NCBI RefSeq assembly: GCF_030270585.1 | Contig: NZ_BSYI01000005.1 | Location: forward strand, 1-64,000 | DNA from: Paralimibaculum aggregatum | Lineage (GTDB): Bacteria; Pseudomonadota; Alphaproteobacteria; Rhodobacterales; Rhodobacteraceae | DNA length: 64,000 nucleotides | Direction of reading: 5' to 3' | Part shown: in pieces, positions 51,445 through 61,618 of the stretch | How positions within the stretch are numbered: position 1 is the first letter of the stretch | How the letters are laid out: every line of letters begins with the position of its first letter | Program-made: the position numbers and the translations under genes | Notes under the pieces: model-generated | Seen by the model: the letters and a program-made list of their open reading frames with translations, nothing else | Told to the model about the DNA's origin: nothing | The model's database searches: none

Positions 51445-52671
51445 TCAGGCGATCGGCCCGCCCTGCTCGTTCATCCCCGGCGGCAGGATGATGATGATCG
51501 GCATCGTCGCGAAGCTGAGCGCGCGGCCGGCGAATTCCAGGAGAACCCGGCCGAGCGCCGCCGCGGCCCCGGCCGCCGCCGTCCAGGCCCCGGCTTCGGC
51601 GAGATCGGCGGCGGTGTTGCGCCCGCGCGAGCGCGCGCCCTGGGTGCGCCGCACGCCCTCGGCGGAGGGCGCCCCGACCGGCTGGCCGCAGGTGCTGGTG
51701 ACCCGGATCGTGACCTCGAAGCCGATGCTGGTGGTCACCCGGTAGCCGCGGATCGTGGTCTCGCTGCGGCGCTCCGAGATGCTGAAGCCGAAGCTGCCGT
51801 CGGTGTCGAGATTGAGCGCCACCGTGTAGCGCCCGCCGAGCAGGCGGTTGGAGATGGTGAAGCGCCCGGTGGTGAAGCTGGAAATCCGGAAGGCGGCGGT
51901 GATGCGGCCGATCTCGGCCTGCACCTGCGCGCGGTAGCGGCGGCAGTCGAAGCGCGCCGGCACGGTGCCGGGCCGGTTCACCACGAGGCTGCCGCTCGGC
52001 TCGATGGTGACCTCCACCGTCACGCCGCCCATGCAGACCGGCCCGAGGGTGACCGGGCGGCTGTGCTGCATGGTGCACTGGATCTCCGGGAACGGCAGCT
52101 CCGGCGTGCGGGCCGGGCGCTGCGCCTCCCGCGGCGGGCGGGCCTGGCGCGCCAGGCTCGGCACGTCGCGGATCTCCGGCACCACGTCGATGCGCGGGAT
52201 GCGCAGGATCGCGCCGCACATCAGGAACTGCTGGCGGCTGTTCAGCGCGCGCGGGTTCTCGTCGGCGATCGCCGACCAGTAGGCGCCGTGGCCGTAGTAG
52301 CGCTCGGCGACGGTCCAGAGCGTGTCGCCCTGCGCCAGGGTGTGGCTGACGCCGCCGCGGGACTGGGTGCGGTAGCGCACGACGGCGTTCACCGTGGCCT
52401 GCCAGGAGCTGCGCTGCAGCGCGTAGCAGATGCAGGTGTCGATGGTGATCGAGCGGTTGGCGCGGGCCACGCCGCGGATCTCGCGCGCCAGCGCCTCCTC
52501 GAAGATGCGGGTGACCTCGCGGGGCGGGCGGCGGGTGGTGCTGGTGGTCGCGGCATCGGCGCGGCGCTGCACGCGCGAGGCGCGCAGGGCACGGGTCAGG
52601 TCCTGTCCGATCTGGCGGCTGAGCACCCGCTCGTCGGCCGCCATCTGGCGGGCGAAGGGGTTATGTCCCAT
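51445..52671 (-). CDS. LysM-domain protein without signal peptide
   Basis: 408 residues. The N-terminus (MGHNPFARQMAADERVLSRQ) has no signal sequence. An Arg-rich region is followed at about residues 108-160 by a LysM motif: SHTLAQGDTLWTVAERYYGHGAYWSAIADENPRAL...AILRIPRI. Then comes a region of about 170 residues with several Cys (TCICYAL before the LysM; IQCTMQ, VCMGGV, FDCRRY and TSTCGQP after it) and repeated beta-like strands, a spacer, and a hydrophobic C-terminus (SFATMPIIIILPPGMNEQ). LysM modules bind peptidoglycan, or act as baseplate adaptors in contractile particles; neither is shown here. Converges on merR. Confidence 0.78.
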   Translation of the reverse strand: MGHNPFARQMAADERVLSRQIGQDLTRALRASRVQRRADAATTSTTRRPPREVTRIFEEALAREIRGVARANRSITIDTCICYALQRSSWQATVNAVVRYRTQSRGGVSHTLAQGDTLWTVAERYYGHGAYWSAIADENPRALNSRQQFLMCGAILRIPRIDVVPEIRDVPSLARQARPPREAQRPARTPELPFPEIQCTMQHSRPVTLGPVCMGGVTVEVTIEPSGSLVVNRPGTVPARFDCRRYRAQVQAEIGRITAAFRISSFTTGRFTISNRLLGGRYTVALNLDTDGSFGFSISERRSETTIRGYRVTTSIGFEVTIRVTSTCGQPVGAPSAEGVRRTQGARSRGRNTAADLAEAGAWTAAAGAAAALGRVLLEFAGRALSFATMPIIIILPPGMNEQGGPIA

Positions 52672-52869
52672 CTCTCTTTTCCTCCGGCAACATCGTTGTG
52701 TCTCGGTGCATGACCGAAGCGATACCGGAGGCAGGCGGGCTATTTCGCAAACTGCGCGGGTTTGTTTTCAGATGCTATCGCGTTTTTACAGAACAACCGG
52801 ATTTTCCCCACCACGTGATTTGCAGAGGGGATTTCAAGACTTGGAGAGGAATTTTTTCGGCCGGCCGCG

Positions 52870-53430
52870 TCAGTCGTCCGCCGAGAGGCTGAGCCCGCGC
52901 CGCGCGGTGATCGCCTCGATGGCGTCGGCGAGGTCTTCCTCCTCGATGTTCTTCGCCCCCCGCATGATGCGCAGGTCATGGGCGAGGCGGAGCACCTCGG
53001 CATGGGTCGCGCCCTCGGGCGGGTCGAACTTGTAGCAGGCCAGCTCGATCAGCTGCCCGCAGGGGTCGCGGAAATAGATCGAGTGCATGAAGCCCCGGTC
53101 CACCGGGCCGGAATTGGCGATATCCGCCTCCTTGAGCCGCAGCAGCGCCTGGCGCCAGCTCGCGAGGCTCACGGTGAAGGCGATGTGGTGCATCGAGCCG
53201 ACCTGGTCCACCACCCGCCCGCCGGGCTTGCGGCTCTCCTCGGTGAACACGGTGATCAGCCGGCCGTCGCCGGGGTCGAAATAGAGATGGTTGATCTGCG
53301 GCGCGTCGAGATTGGGCTGCTCGAAGATGAAGGGCATGCCGAGCACGCCCTCCCAGAAGTCGATGGTGCTCTGCCGGTCGGCGCCGTTGAAGGTGATGTG
53401 ATGCACCCCCTGGGTCTGGATCTTCCGCAT
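52870..53430 (-). CDS. VOC family (glyoxalase/extradiol dioxygenase-like) protein
   Basis: 186 residues with one VOC module: GVHHITFNGADRQSTIDFWEGVLGMPF, NHLYFDPGDGRLITVF, a second metal-binding segment MHHIAFTVSLASWRQALLRL and DPCGQLIELACYKFDPP with a conserved Glu. The C-terminal 45 residues are helical and charged. The pattern matches VOC proteins similar to one half of PcpA/LinE-like dioxygenases, but no aromatic-degradation genes are adjacent, so the substrate is open. The ATG at 53430 has GGGAGGGAGA upstream. Confidence 0.8.
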   Translation of the reverse strand: MRKIQTQGVHHITFNGADRQSTIDFWEGVLGMPFIFEQPNLDAPQINHLYFDPGDGRLITVFTEESRKPGGRVVDQVGSMHHIAFTVSLASWRQALLRLKEADIANSGPVDRGFMHSIYFRDPCGQLIELACYKFDPPEGATHAEVLRLAHDLRIMRGAKNIEEEDLADAIEAITARRGLSLSADD

Positions 53431-53514
53431 CTCGTCTCCCTCCCCGCCTGAGTCGGCGCCCGAACGCCTCGCGCGCAGGCTAGCGGACCGCGCGCCGAGC
53501 GCCAGCCCAAAGGG

Positions 53515-55821
53515 TCATCCGGCGGCCTCGGCCTGGGCGTTCAGCATCGACCAGACCCGCGCCGGGGTCATCGGCATGTCGACCTGGCGCACGCCGCGGT
53601 CCCAGAGCGCGTCGAGGCAGGCGTTCATCACCGCCGCCAGCGCGCCCACGGTGCCGGCCTCGCCGCAGCCCTTCATGCCGATGGCGTTGGCGGTGGAGGG
53701 CGTGCCCTCGTGGTGGAACGGCATCCAGGGCACATCCGCGGCGCGCGGCAGCGCGTAATCCATGAAGGTGGCGGAGAGCAGCTGGCCGTCCTCGTCGAAC
53801 ACCACATGCTCGGCGAGCGCCTGGCCGATGCCCTGCACCACCCCGCCATGCACCTGCCCCTCGGCCAGCATCGGGTTCATCAGCACGCCGAAATCGTCGA
53901 CCACGGTGTATTTCACGCAGGCGGTGACGCCGGTCTCCGGGTCGATCTCGACCTCGGCGATGTGGCAGCCATTGGGGAAGGAGCGGCCGGGCAGCTCGGT
54001 GCCGGTCTCCTGGGTGAGCAGGTCGTGCCGGCCCTCGGCGCGGCCCCTGGCCGCGAGGCGCATCAGGTCCACCGCCCGGTCGGTGCCGGCGACGCGCCAG
54101 GCCCCCGCCTCCCAGACGAGATCGCCGCCGGAGACCTCGAGCTCGGCCTCGGCGAGCGGCTTCAGCTTCTCGATCAGCGCATCCGAGGCGCCGTTGATCG
54201 CGGTGCCCTGGGTGGTGACCGAGCGCGAGCCGCCGGTGCCGCCGCCCTTGGCGATCAGGCTCGTGTCGCCCTGCACCACGCGGATCTTCTCGAAGGGGAT
54301 GCCGGTGCGCGCGTGCAGGAACTGCCGGTAGACCGTCTCGTGCCCCTGCCCGTTCGACTGGGTGCCGACATAGAGATCCACCCCGCCATCCTCGGCGAAG
54401 GCGATGCGGGCGATCTCGTCCGGCGCGCCGAGGATCGATTCGATGTAACAGCAGAGCCCGAGGCCGCGATATTTCCCGGCCGCCTCGCTGGCGGCGCGCC
54501 GGGCGGCAAAGCCGGCATGGTCGGCCTCGGCCAGCGCGCGGTCGAGCACCCGCCCGAAATCGCCGACATCGTAGGTCTCGTCGACGATGGTCCGGTAGGG
54601 GAACTGCTCCGGCCGGATGAAGTTCTTCCGCCGCAGCGCCACCGGATCGACCCCGAGCACGCGGGCAGACTTGTCGATCAGCCGCTCGAGCTGATACTGC
54701 GCCTCCGGCCGCCCGGCGCCGCGATAGGCGTCCACCGGGGTGGTGTTGGTGAAGGCGCCCCTGACCCCGAAGAAGGCGGTCTGCAGGTCATAGACCCCGG
54801 TCAGCACCCGGCTCGCGAGCTGCGAGGCGATGAAGACCCCGGCCTGGCTGCAATAGGCGCCGAGATTGGCGACGGTGCGGACCTTCATCGCCACCAGCCG
54901 GTGATAGGCATCGAAGCCGGCCACCAGCTCGGCCCTCTGGTCGCGCCCGCCGACATCGGCGAGGAAGCCCTCGGAGCGGTCGGCGGTCCATTTCACCGGG
55001 GTGCCGAGCCGGCGGGCGGCCTCGGCGCAGACCACGTATTCCGGGTGGATGAAGGCCTTCATGCCGAAGCCGCCGCCGACATCGGGCGTGCGCACGGTGA
55101 CCTGCGCCCTGTCGAGGCCGAGCGCCCTGGCGGCGTGGTCGCGCAGGTCCCAGACCCCCTGCCCGTTGAAGGTGAGGGTGAGGTGATCGTCGGCCCATTC
55201 GGCGATGCAGGCCCGCGTCTCCAGCGGGTTGGCGACGACGCGGTTGTTGACGAGATCGAGCGTCACCCGGTGCGCCGCGGCGGCCAGCGCGGCATCGGTG
55301 GCGGCCTCGTCGCCGATCCCCCAGTCATAGCAGAGATTGCCGGGCGCCTTCTCGTGCAGCGGCGCGCCGTCGCCGGCGAGCGCCGCGGCGGCGTCGGTCA
55401 CCGCGGGCAGGCTGTCATAATCGACGGTCACCGCCTCGGCGGCGTCGTGCGCCTCGGCCAGGGTTCCGGCCACCACCACCGCCACCGCCTCGCCGACATG
55501 GCGCACCCGCTCGCGCGCCAGCATCGGGCGCTTCGGGCGGACCGAGACCGAGCCGTCGCGGTTGGGGATGCGCCCGCCGGGCATGTCGTTGCGCACCGTC
55601 TCCTCGAGCTCGGCGGCGCTCATCACCAGGCGCACACCGGGCATCGCCGCGGCCTCGGCGATATCGAGCCCGGCGATCACGGCATGGGCGACGGGGCTGC
55701 GCACGAAGACCGCATGCAGGGCGCCGGCCGGCGCGATGTCGTCGACATAGCGCCCCGCCCCGGTCAGGAAGCGCAGATCCTCGACCCGGCGGACCGGCTG
55801 GCTCAGTCCGAACTTGCTCAT
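53515..55821 (-). CDS. Xanthine dehydrogenase family molybdopterin-binding subunit (CoxL-type)
   Basis: 768-residue large subunit of a molybdenum hydroxylase. N-terminal FGLSQPVRRVEDLRFLTGAGRYVDDIAP, then FVRSPVAHAVI, TPDVGGGFGMKAF, the active-site loop VDAYRGAGRPEAQYQLERLID (AYRGAGRPE, not the AYRCSFR of CO dehydrogenase), GQSNGQGHETV-like segment GTQSNGQGHETVYRQF and the C-terminal IGMKGCGEAGTVGA with the conserved Glu base. Medium (FAD) and small (2Fe-2S) subunit genes are not adjacent, so electron partners must come from elsewhere. GAGGGGAA precedes the ATG at 55821. Confidence 0.9.
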   Translation of the reverse strand: MSKFGLSQPVRRVEDLRFLTGAGRYVDDIAPAGALHAVFVRSPVAHAVIAGLDIAEAAAMPGVRLVMSAAELEETVRNDMPGGRIPNRDGSVSVRPKRPMLARERVRHVGEAVAVVVAGTLAEAHDAAEAVTVDYDSLPAVTDAAAALAGDGAPLHEKAPGNLCYDWGIGDEAATDAALAAAAHRVTLDLVNNRVVANPLETRACIAEWADDHLTLTFNGQGVWDLRDHAARALGLDRAQVTVRTPDVGGGFGMKAFIHPEYVVCAEAARRLGTPVKWTADRSEGFLADVGGRDQRAELVAGFDAYHRLVAMKVRTVANLGAYCSQAGVFIASQLASRVLTGVYDLQTAFFGVRGAFTNTTPVDAYRGAGRPEAQYQLERLIDKSARVLGVDPVALRRKNFIRPEQFPYRTIVDETYDVGDFGRVLDRALAEADHAGFAARRAASEAAGKYRGLGLCCYIESILGAPDEIARIAFAEDGGVDLYVGTQSNGQGHETVYRQFLHARTGIPFEKIRVVQGDTSLIAKGGGTGGSRSVTTQGTAINGASDALIEKLKPLAEAELEVSGGDLVWEAGAWRVAGTDRAVDLMRLAARGRAEGRHDLLTQETGTELPGRSFPNGCHIAEVEIDPETGVTACVKYTVVDDFGVLMNPMLAEGQVHGGVVQGIGQALAEHVVFDEDGQLLSATFMDYALPRAADVPWMPFHHEGTPSTANAIGMKGCGEAGTVGALAAVMNACLDALWDRGVRQVDMPMTPARVWSMLNAQAEAAG

Positions 55822-56298
55822 CTGGTGTTCCCCTCGCGCGGCAATCATCTCGCACCTGCGAACCTAGTCCCTCCGCGCGGCGATGGAAGAGGCGATCTCG
55901 TGACGCTGACGGCCACGGAATTTCCCGGTTTGTGCCCAACTCTGGCCGGGATTCGGTTGCATTCAGGGTACCGGAATAAATCAGAAGATGTGTAGAGATG
56001 ATACATACACGTTATTGGCGAGTAACGAATCAATACCCACCGGGCGCTGCTGGCAGGTCATGTTCTGGATCCGATAAGTTCCGAAAGCTCCCTCCGGCAA
56101 TGAGTTTTCCCGTTCCGCGTGTATGACGGGCCGGATCGAAGATCTGGCGGAACGACTCTTGCACACTGCAAAATGTCTGGAATTTCAACGCTTCACGCGG
56201 ACAGATGCCCGTCTTTCAGGGTATGATGGCACCCGTGGTGGGTGATCGGGACCGTTGTCCCGGAGTGAGAGTGTTGTCGTTTAGGTAGGAGGCCCACT
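55822..56298. other. AT-rich intergenic island before the Flp-like gene
   Basis: From about 55910 to 56290 base composition drops markedly compared with the surrounding DNA. Two short minus-strand frames (55845-56033 and 55981-56166) are open but lack ribosome sites and recognisable content. A hairpin GGGAC-CGTT-GTCCC at about 56248-56261 and a strong TAGGAGG site just before 56299 belong to the leader of the next gene. Possibly transferred or promoter-rich DNA. Confidence 0.5.
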
Positions 56299-56523
56299 AT
56301 GATTGCGGACATGACCATGCGCAGCTTCCTGCGCGATGAGAGTGGCGTCGCGACCGTCGACTGGGTGGCGCTGACGGCCAGCATGATGCTGCTCAGCCTG
56401 GCGGTCGTCTATGCCGTCTACGAGGACGGCGTGGTGACCGCGGTCGACAGCAGCAACGAAACGCTGGAAGACAGCTTCGACAGCATTCCGAGGCCGCAGG
56501 CGCCGTTGCTGTTCCGCGAGTGA
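56299..56523 (+). CDS. Flp-type pilin-like small membrane protein
   Basis: 74 residues. The N-terminal region FLRDESGVATVDWVALTASMMLLSLAVVYAVYEDG resembles the Flp/Fap pilin signature (a short charged leader, DESG, then a long hydrophobic helix), with Asp in place of the conserved Glu5 of mature pilins. The C-terminal 30 residues are hydrophilic and acidic. The ATG has a strong TAGGTAGGAGG upstream. No tad/cpa assembly genes are nearby, so it is an orphan. It lies at the edge of an AT-rich island and converges on clpB. Confidence 0.72.
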   Translation: MIADMTMRSFLRDESGVATVDWVALTASMMLLSLAVVYAVYEDGVVTAVDSSNETLEDSFDSIPRPQAPLLFRE

Positions 56524-56558
56524 CCGCCGACGATGCGTGACGGATGACCGGACGGCCC

Positions 56559-56584
56559 GCGGGCACGGAAGCTTCCGCGCCCGC
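56559..56584. terminator. Palindrome between convergent genes
   Basis: GCGGGC-A-CGGAAG mirrored as CTTCCG-C-GCCCGC: a 26-bp inverted repeat with one mismatch pair, including the 12-bp perfect palindrome CGGAAGCTTCCG. It lies between the Flp-like gene and the clpB stop and could act as a bidirectional transcription end, though no T-run follows. Confidence 0.45.
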
Positions 56585-56598
56585 GATGCCTGCTGCTG

Positions 56599-59223
<2,625 letters not shown>

Positions 59224-59321
59224 CGGGGGTCTCCTCTTGAGCGTTCGGCCCGGCGCCCTGATGCGGCGCGCCATGGCGTCCCTCTGACTGCTGCGGGCCC
59301 CGTCCGGCGACCCACAGATGC

Positions 59322-59350
59322 CATGTGTGCAATGGGCAACAATTCTGCAA
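59322..59350 (-). promoter_or_regulatory. Candidate promoter of clpB
   Basis: On the minus strand TTGCAG (59345-59350) and CACATG (59322-59327) lie 17 bp apart, about 100 bp before the clpB start. The spacing and -35 fit sigma70; the -10 is weak and could instead be a sigma32-type CCAT-like box. This is the only AT-leaning stretch upstream of clpB. Confidence 0.3.
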
Positions 59351-59404
59351 CCCATCGGCGTCATGCTTGCGACATCGCGGATCGCGGGCGCGGAGGTGCG
59401 GCGG

Positions 59405-59905
59405 ATGAACGGTGGCTGGATCACGGTGGCGGGGATCGCGCTCTGCGCCCTGCTGGCGGGCGGCATGGCGCGGGCGGGCGACGCCGCGGCAGACCCCGCG
59501 CCCTGCCGGCAGGAGGCGCTCGCCGCGGCCCGCGCCGCCTGTATCGATCTTGCAACGGAGCAGCTGCTGAACGCCGTCGAGGCGGATCTCGAGCGCTTCG
59601 GCGCGGGCGCGCAGGCGGCGGATCCGGCGGCGCTCGAGGGCTTTCTCGGCGAGGCCCGCGCGGCGCAGCGCGGCTGGCGGGCCGGGCTCGCCGGGCGCTG
59701 CCCCGGCCGCGGGCTCGCGCCGGCGCGCTGCCGGCACGCCGCCGCGGCCCGGCGGGCCGAGGAACTGGACCGGCTGATCGCCGACGGGCGGGCCCGGCTC
59801 GGCATCGCGGCGCCCTATGCCGGCTACCGGCCGCGGCTCGAGATCCATCCCGGGCGGGCCGGGCGCTTCGGCGTCGAGGTCATCATCGACGCCCCGGCGC
59901 CCTGA
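59405..59905 (+). CDS. Exported LprI/DUF1311-like protein
   Basis: 166 residues with a signal peptide ([24 protein letters not shown], cleavage near ARA/GD). The mature part has four Cys and the pattern of LprI-type lysozyme-inhibitor proteins: [19 protein letters not shown], then [21 protein letters not shown], corresponding to the AQRAW--YRD--C and C----T--RA-EL motifs. The C-terminal segment [17 protein letters not shown] is extra. Function is inferred from weak similarity. It diverges from clpB and converges on the cytochrome gene with a 4-bp gap. Confidence 0.62.
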   Translation: MNGGWITVAGIALCALLAGGMARAGDAAADPAPCRQEALAAARAACIDLATEQLLNAVEADLERFGAGAQAADPAALEGFLGEARAAQRGWRAGLAGRCPGRGLAPARCRHAAAARRAEELDRLIADGRARLGIAAPYAGYRPRLEIHPGRAGRFGVEVIIDAPAP

Positions 59906-59909
59906 CGGG

Positions 59910-60380
59910 CTAGCGCGCATTCACCTGCAGCTCATGCAGATAGGCAACGAGATCCTCGATGTCCTGCGCACCGAGCAGGGTCTCGCCGGCCTCGTCGGGC
60001 ACGTAGAAGGCCGGCATCGGCGTGTCCGGGCCGAACACCGCCCTGGCGTTCACCAGGATCGCGCGGAGCCGCGGCACCGGGTTCCGGTCGCCGATCAGCG
60101 ACAGCACCGGCCCGACATTGCCGGACTGGCCGGTGCCCTCGACATCGGCGTTGAAGTGGCAGTTGGTGCAGCCGGTCCGGGCCTCGTCGATGAAGAGCTG
60201 CACGCCGCGATAGCCGTCGCCCGGGCTGGCGGTCAGCGGCATCTCGACACGCCCGTCCCCGGTCATCGCCACCGCGCCCGGCGCCACCGCCGCCGGGTCT
60301 TGCGAGGTTCCCGCGCCGCCGGCCTCTCCGGCAGCGACGAACACGGCGGCCGCAAGTGCCGCGCCAAGCAGGTTTCGCAT
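59910..60380 (-). CDS. SoxX-like c-type cytochrome
   Basis: 156 residues; signal peptide (MRNLLGAALAAAVFVAAGEA and a little beyond), then one haem c domain: Cys71-Thr-Asn-Cys74-His75, NVGPVLSLIGDR, LRAILVNARAVFGPDTPMPAFY with axial Met122, and the C-terminal helix DIEDLVAYLHELQ. The GNVGP and PDTPMPAFY segments are characteristic of SoxX, the monohaem subunit of SoxAX in thiosulfate oxidation. No other sox genes are in the window, so its role may be as a stand-alone electron carrier. The ATG has GAGGGACAGG upstream. Confidence 0.78.
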   Translation of the reverse strand: MRNLLGAALAAAVFVAAGEAGGAGTSQDPAAVAPGAVAMTGDGRVEMPLTASPGDGYRGVQLFIDEARTGCTNCHFNADVEGTGQSGNVGPVLSLIGDRNPVPRLRAILVNARAVFGPDTPMPAFYVPDEAGETLLGAQDIEDLVAYLHELQVNAR

Positions 60381-60570
60381 CCTGTCCCTCGTTCCCTGTC
60401 GTCTCCGTTGCGGGGCACGGACGGCCCGCGCGAGCGGTTCCTGCACCGCGCCGCACAACCCTGCATTGCGCTGGATCAACCGCGGCCCGGCCCCTCCCGG
60501 CCCCGCCAGGCCCTTGTGTCGCGGCGCCGGGCTTGGCATCAGGATGCGACCCTGCCCGGAGGAGCCCCCG

Positions 60571-61275
60571 ATGCCCGAGACCGTCCCAGACCCCCGCCTG
60601 ATCGTCGCGCTCGACCTGCCCAATGCCCATGAGGGCGCCGAGATGGTGCGCCGCATCGGCCCCGGCGTCGGCTTCTACAAGATCGGCCTCGGCATGCTCA
60701 CCGGCGGCGGGCTGGCGCTGGCGATGGAGCTGAAGGAGCAGGGCCACCGCGTCTTCCTCGACATGAAGCTCTTCGACATCGGCGCCACCGTCGAGGCGGC
60801 GGTGCGCGGGCTGGCCGGCTTCGGGCTCGATTTCCTCACCGTTCACGGCGACCCGCATGTGGTGCGCGCGGCGGTGCGGGGCCGCGGCGAGGCCGGGCTG
60901 AAGATCCTCGCCGTCACCGTGCTGACCTCGCTCGACCGCGGCGATCTCGACGACATGATGATCCGCGAGGGCGAAACCGGCGCGGTGGCGCTGGAGCGCG
61001 CGCGCCGGGCGCTCGCCGCGGGGGCCGACGGGGTGATCGCCTCGCCGCAGGAGGCGGCCGCGATCCGCGCGCTGCCGGAGGCGGCCGGGCGGCTCGTCGT
61101 CTGCCCCGGGATCCGCCCTGCCGGCGCCGGGCTCGACGACCAGAAGCGCGCCGCGACCCCGGCCGCCGCGATCGCCGCGGGGGCCGATCACCTCGTGGTC
61201 GGCCGGCCGATCTGGGCGGCGCCCGATCCGCAGGCCGCCGCCGCCGCGGTGCTCGCCGAGATCGCGGGCGCCTGA
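60571..61275 (+). CDS. pyrF: Orotidine 5'-phosphate decarboxylase
   Basis: Last step of UMP synthesis. 234 residues in a TIM barrel: LIVALDLPNAHEGAEMV, GFYKIGLGMLTGGG, the catalytic D-K-D cluster in VFLDMKLFDIGATVEAAV, DFLTVHGDP, VTVLTSLDRGDLDD and VCPGIRPAGAGLDDQKRAATPAAAIAAGADHLVVGRPI. GGAGG is just upstream of the ATG at 60571. A 17-bp repeat array begins at its stop codon. Confidence 0.96.
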   Translation: MPETVPDPRLIVALDLPNAHEGAEMVRRIGPGVGFYKIGLGMLTGGGLALAMELKEQGHRVFLDMKLFDIGATVEAAVRGLAGFGLDFLTVHGDPHVVRAAVRGRGEAGLKILAVTVLTSLDRGDLDDMMIREGETGAVALERARRALAAGADGVIASPQEAAAIRALPEAAGRLVVCPGIRPAGAGLDDQKRAATPAAAIAAGADHLVVGRPIWAAPDPQAAAAAVLAEIAGA

Positions 61276-61562
61276 TCCGGCCCGGGGGCTGAGCCGGCCT
61301 GGAGCCTGAGCCGGCCCGCAACCTCAACCGGCCCGTAGTTCGATCCGGCCCGCATACTCAACCTGCCCGTGACCTGATCCGACCCGCGGCCTGAACCGGC
61401 CCGCAGCCAGAGCCGGCCCGCACCCTCAGCCAGCACTCGGCCTGAGCCGACTCGCAGTCCGATCCGGCCCGCTGCCTCGGCTGGCCCGGAGCCCGAGCCA
61501 GCCCATGGCCTGAGCCGGCCCGCAGGCCAGGCCGGCCCGCGGTCTCGGCCGGCCCGAGGCGG
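61272..61562. repeat. 17-bp tandem repeat array (about 17 copies)
   Basis: Degenerate copies of CTGAGCCGGCCCGCAGC run head-to-tail from the pyrF stop codon (its TGA is in the first copy) to about 61562. Most copies are exactly 17 bp, some 16 or 18; the invariant part is the CCGGCCCG core. Seventeen is not a multiple of three and no frame stays meaningful, so it is noncoding. The 56 bp that follow contain only the dinB ribosome-site region. Confidence 0.9.
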
Positions 61563-61618
61563 GCTAGGAACCGGCGCCGCCTGCGCCTATTCTCGGGGAC
61601 CCGTCCGGAGGCCCCGCC

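Noticed and set aside
55845-56166. Two small minus-strand genes in the AT-rich island
   Set aside because: No ribosome sites, no recognisable protein features, and they overlap the upstream region of the CoxL-type gene.
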